Below, in pieces: positions 15,301 to 16,324 of a stretch of 16,324 nt of DNA. Under the pieces are notes generated by a model that ran no database searches, had not been told where the DNA came from, and saw nothing but the letters and a program-made list of their open reading frames with translations. Position 1 is the first letter of the stretch. Every line of letters begins with the position of its first letter. Origin of the DNA: DATJQF01 sp035505995 (GTDB lineage: Bacteria > Bacteroidota > Bacteroidia > Bacteroidales > FEN-979); NCBI GenBank assembly GCA_035505995.1, contig DATJQF010000021.1, positions 1 through 16,324 of the forward strand. The letters are read 5' to 3'. Both the position numbers and the translations under genes were made by a program.

Positions 15301-16186
15301 GGTGGATCAGGATGGCTTTGATGCCGGAATCGATGATCTGATCGATATGGCTGTCTTCCAGGATCGTTTCCCGTTCGATCAGCACCTCGGTCCGCTCGAT
15401 CGACACCACTTCACCGGTGTCCTCGTCCACGAAATCCTCCACCCAGGCACGCACCACCCGGGCGGCCAGCTTGGCGCCGAGGACTTTCTTCAGGGCGGCT
15501 TTGCTTACCTTGATCTCCTGGGCCAGGCCGAAGATCTCCAGGATATCCTTGTCGGTTTCATACCCGATGGCCCGGAGCAGGGTGGTGACCGGCAATTTCT
15601 TTTTCCGGTCGATATACGCGTACATCACGTTGTTGATGTCCGTCGTGAATTCGATCCACGAACCTTTGAAAGGAATGATCCGGGCCGAATAGAGCTGCAC
15701 GCCGTTCGCATGGAAGCTTGTGCTGAAGAACACCCCCGGCGACCGGTGGAGCTGGGAAACCACGACCCTTTCCGCTCCGTTGATGACAAAGGTTCCCCGC
15801 GGGGTCATGTAAGGGATCATGCCCAGGTACACGTCCTGGATGATCGTCTCAAAGTCCTCGTGCTCGGGATCGGTGCAGTACAGCTTCAGCTTCGCTTTGA
15901 GGGGAACGCTGTAGGTCAGTCCCCGCTCGATGCATTCATCGATCGAGTACCGCGGCGGGTCGATAAAATAGTCGAGGAACTCCAGGACGAAATTATTCCT
16001 GGCATCGGAGATAGGGAAATTCTCGACAAAAACCTTATACAGCCCTTCATTGATCCGGTTCTCGGGATTGGTCTCCAGCTGGAAGAAATCCCGGAAGGAT
16101 TTTAACTGAATATCAAGAAAATCAGGATATTCGGATTGGATCTTGGTGGAAGCGAAGTTGATCCTTTCAATCTTATGTGAAGCCAA
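12377..16186 (-). CDS. rpoB: DNA-directed RNA polymerase subunit beta, TTG start
   Basis: The beta subunit, 1269 residues, forms one jaw of RNA polymerase and the rifamycin pocket. The N-terminus [12 protein letters not shown] then [12 protein letters not shown] is Bacteroidota-like. The rifampicin region reads [15 protein letters not shown] (466-480) and [13 protein letters not shown] (485-497). Asp476, His486 and Ser491 correspond to E. coli D516, H526 and S531, so the main resistance positions are wild type. Further conserved segments are [12 protein letters not shown] (771-782), [12 protein letters not shown] (1046-1057) and the C-terminal [20 protein letters not shown]. A Lys/Glu-rich insertion occupies about 905-1000 in the flap region. 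The start is TTG at 16186: an in-frame TAA lies three codons upstream and no ATG occurs until residue 123. Homologues begin the same way relative to the NFAS motif. It is first in the visible operon. Confidence 0.98.
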   Translation of the reverse strand: [1269 protein letters not shown]

Positions 16187-16296
16187 GGTCTTTTATATTT
16201 ACGTCCCGGTAGGCGGGGACAGGTTAGAAATTAATGAACTTCCGGTAACAACAAATGGTCAAAGACCTCTCCACCGGGTGAAGAGATCTAAGACCT
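16186..16296 (-). promoter_or_regulatory. rpoB leader: RNA hairpin with competing helix over the start codon
   Basis: In the rpoB-sense RNA, bases 16289-16279 pair with 16273-16263 in an 11-bp stem around CCCGG. Two of the pairs are G-U, and on the opposite strand these are A/C mismatches, which favours a structure in the rpoB transcript. Its 3' arm includes AGGTCTTT (complement of 16261-16268), which is perfectly complementary over 8 bases to AAAGACCT at 16193-16186, touching the TTG start. A second copy, AGGTCTT (16296-16290), can pair with 7 of those bases. A smaller stem joins 16203-16207 and 16216-16220. The two main helices exclude each other. An attenuator, RNase III site or translational switch is possible; rplL-rpoB gaps in E. 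coli hold the first two. Confidence 0.5.
16226..16255 (-). promoter_or_regulatory. Weak candidate promoter for rpoB
   Basis: On the minus strand a TTTG (16255-16252) is separated by 18 bases from TAATTTCT (16233-16226), a partial match to the Bacteroidota -33/-7 pair TTTG and TAnnTTTG (two mismatches in the -7 box). rpoB may instead be transcribed only from upstream ribosomal protein promoters outside the window. Confidence 0.2.
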
Positions 16297-16324
16297 GATT
16301 TCTTTGCAGAAAGTTATTTCCTTA

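Noticed and set aside
13031..16105. Very long open frame (about 1024 codons) antisense to rpoB
   Set aside because: It lies entirely opposite rpoB, has no recognisable domain, and its composition (many His, Asp, Gln, Arg, Val) is what reading the complement of GC-rich rpoB codons gives. Avoidance of rare codons in rpoB explains the lack of stops.
16187..16324. Possible end of rplL at the right edge
   Set aside because: rplL is expected upstream of rpoB, but the last bases of the window show no readable L7/L12 C-terminus in any minus-strand frame, so its stop must lie at or beyond the edge.

Overview
This window comes from a chromosome of the phylum Bacteroidota (Bacteroidetes), with moderately high GC. 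Three things support this. The order rpoB-rpoC-DUF3467 and the cluster DUF2520/kdsC/UbiA/maf are gene arrangements I know from that phylum. The proteins have Bacteroidota-type sequences (RpoB start, DUF3467, secreted 'NLVPNPGFE' domain). The intergenic regions carry TAnnTTTG boxes, the -7 element of the Bacteroidota primary sigma factor. A Bacteroidales-like member fits, but I cannot name a genus. Everything here looks chromosomal and mostly housekeeping. I see no insertion sequence, phage, CRISPR, tRNA, rRNA or toxin-antitoxin gene.

Layout from left to right. 1-2684 (minus strand): lpxB (lipid A disaccharide synthase), then a telomere-like 8-bp repeat array that encodes the last residues of LpxB, then a seven-repeat TPR lipoprotein, then a second secreted TPR protein cut by the window edge. 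2814-3527 (plus): a small secreted beta-sandwich protein, divergent from lpxB. 3536-6426 (minus): a tight four-gene operon of a Rossmann/DUF2520 protein (TTG start), a KdsC-type phosphatase, a UbiA-family prenyltransferase and the Maf nucleotide pyrophosphatase. 6512-7702 (plus): a secreted thioredoxin-fold protein with a long helical C-terminus, divergent from that operon. 7726-7753: a strong bidirectional terminator. 7757-16186 (minus): rpoB, rpoC and DUF3467, the RNA polymerase beta and beta' genes plus a small conserved protein. 16187-16324 is the rpoB leader; the ribosomal protein genes that usually precede rpoB would lie beyond the edge.

Functional themes are the transcription machinery (rpoB, rpoC, possibly DUF3467), outer-membrane lipid A/KDO supply (lpxB, kdsC) and cell-envelope or secreted proteins (TPR proteins, thioredoxin, beta-sandwich protein). 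The most unusual signals are in noncoding DNA. One is a possible two-state RNA structure in front of rpoB, whose competing helix would cover the TTG start codon. Another is the telomere-like G-quadruplex-capable array between lpxB and the TPR gene. The third is a strong hairpin in the lpxB leader. I found no convincing new multi-gene system in the coding part.
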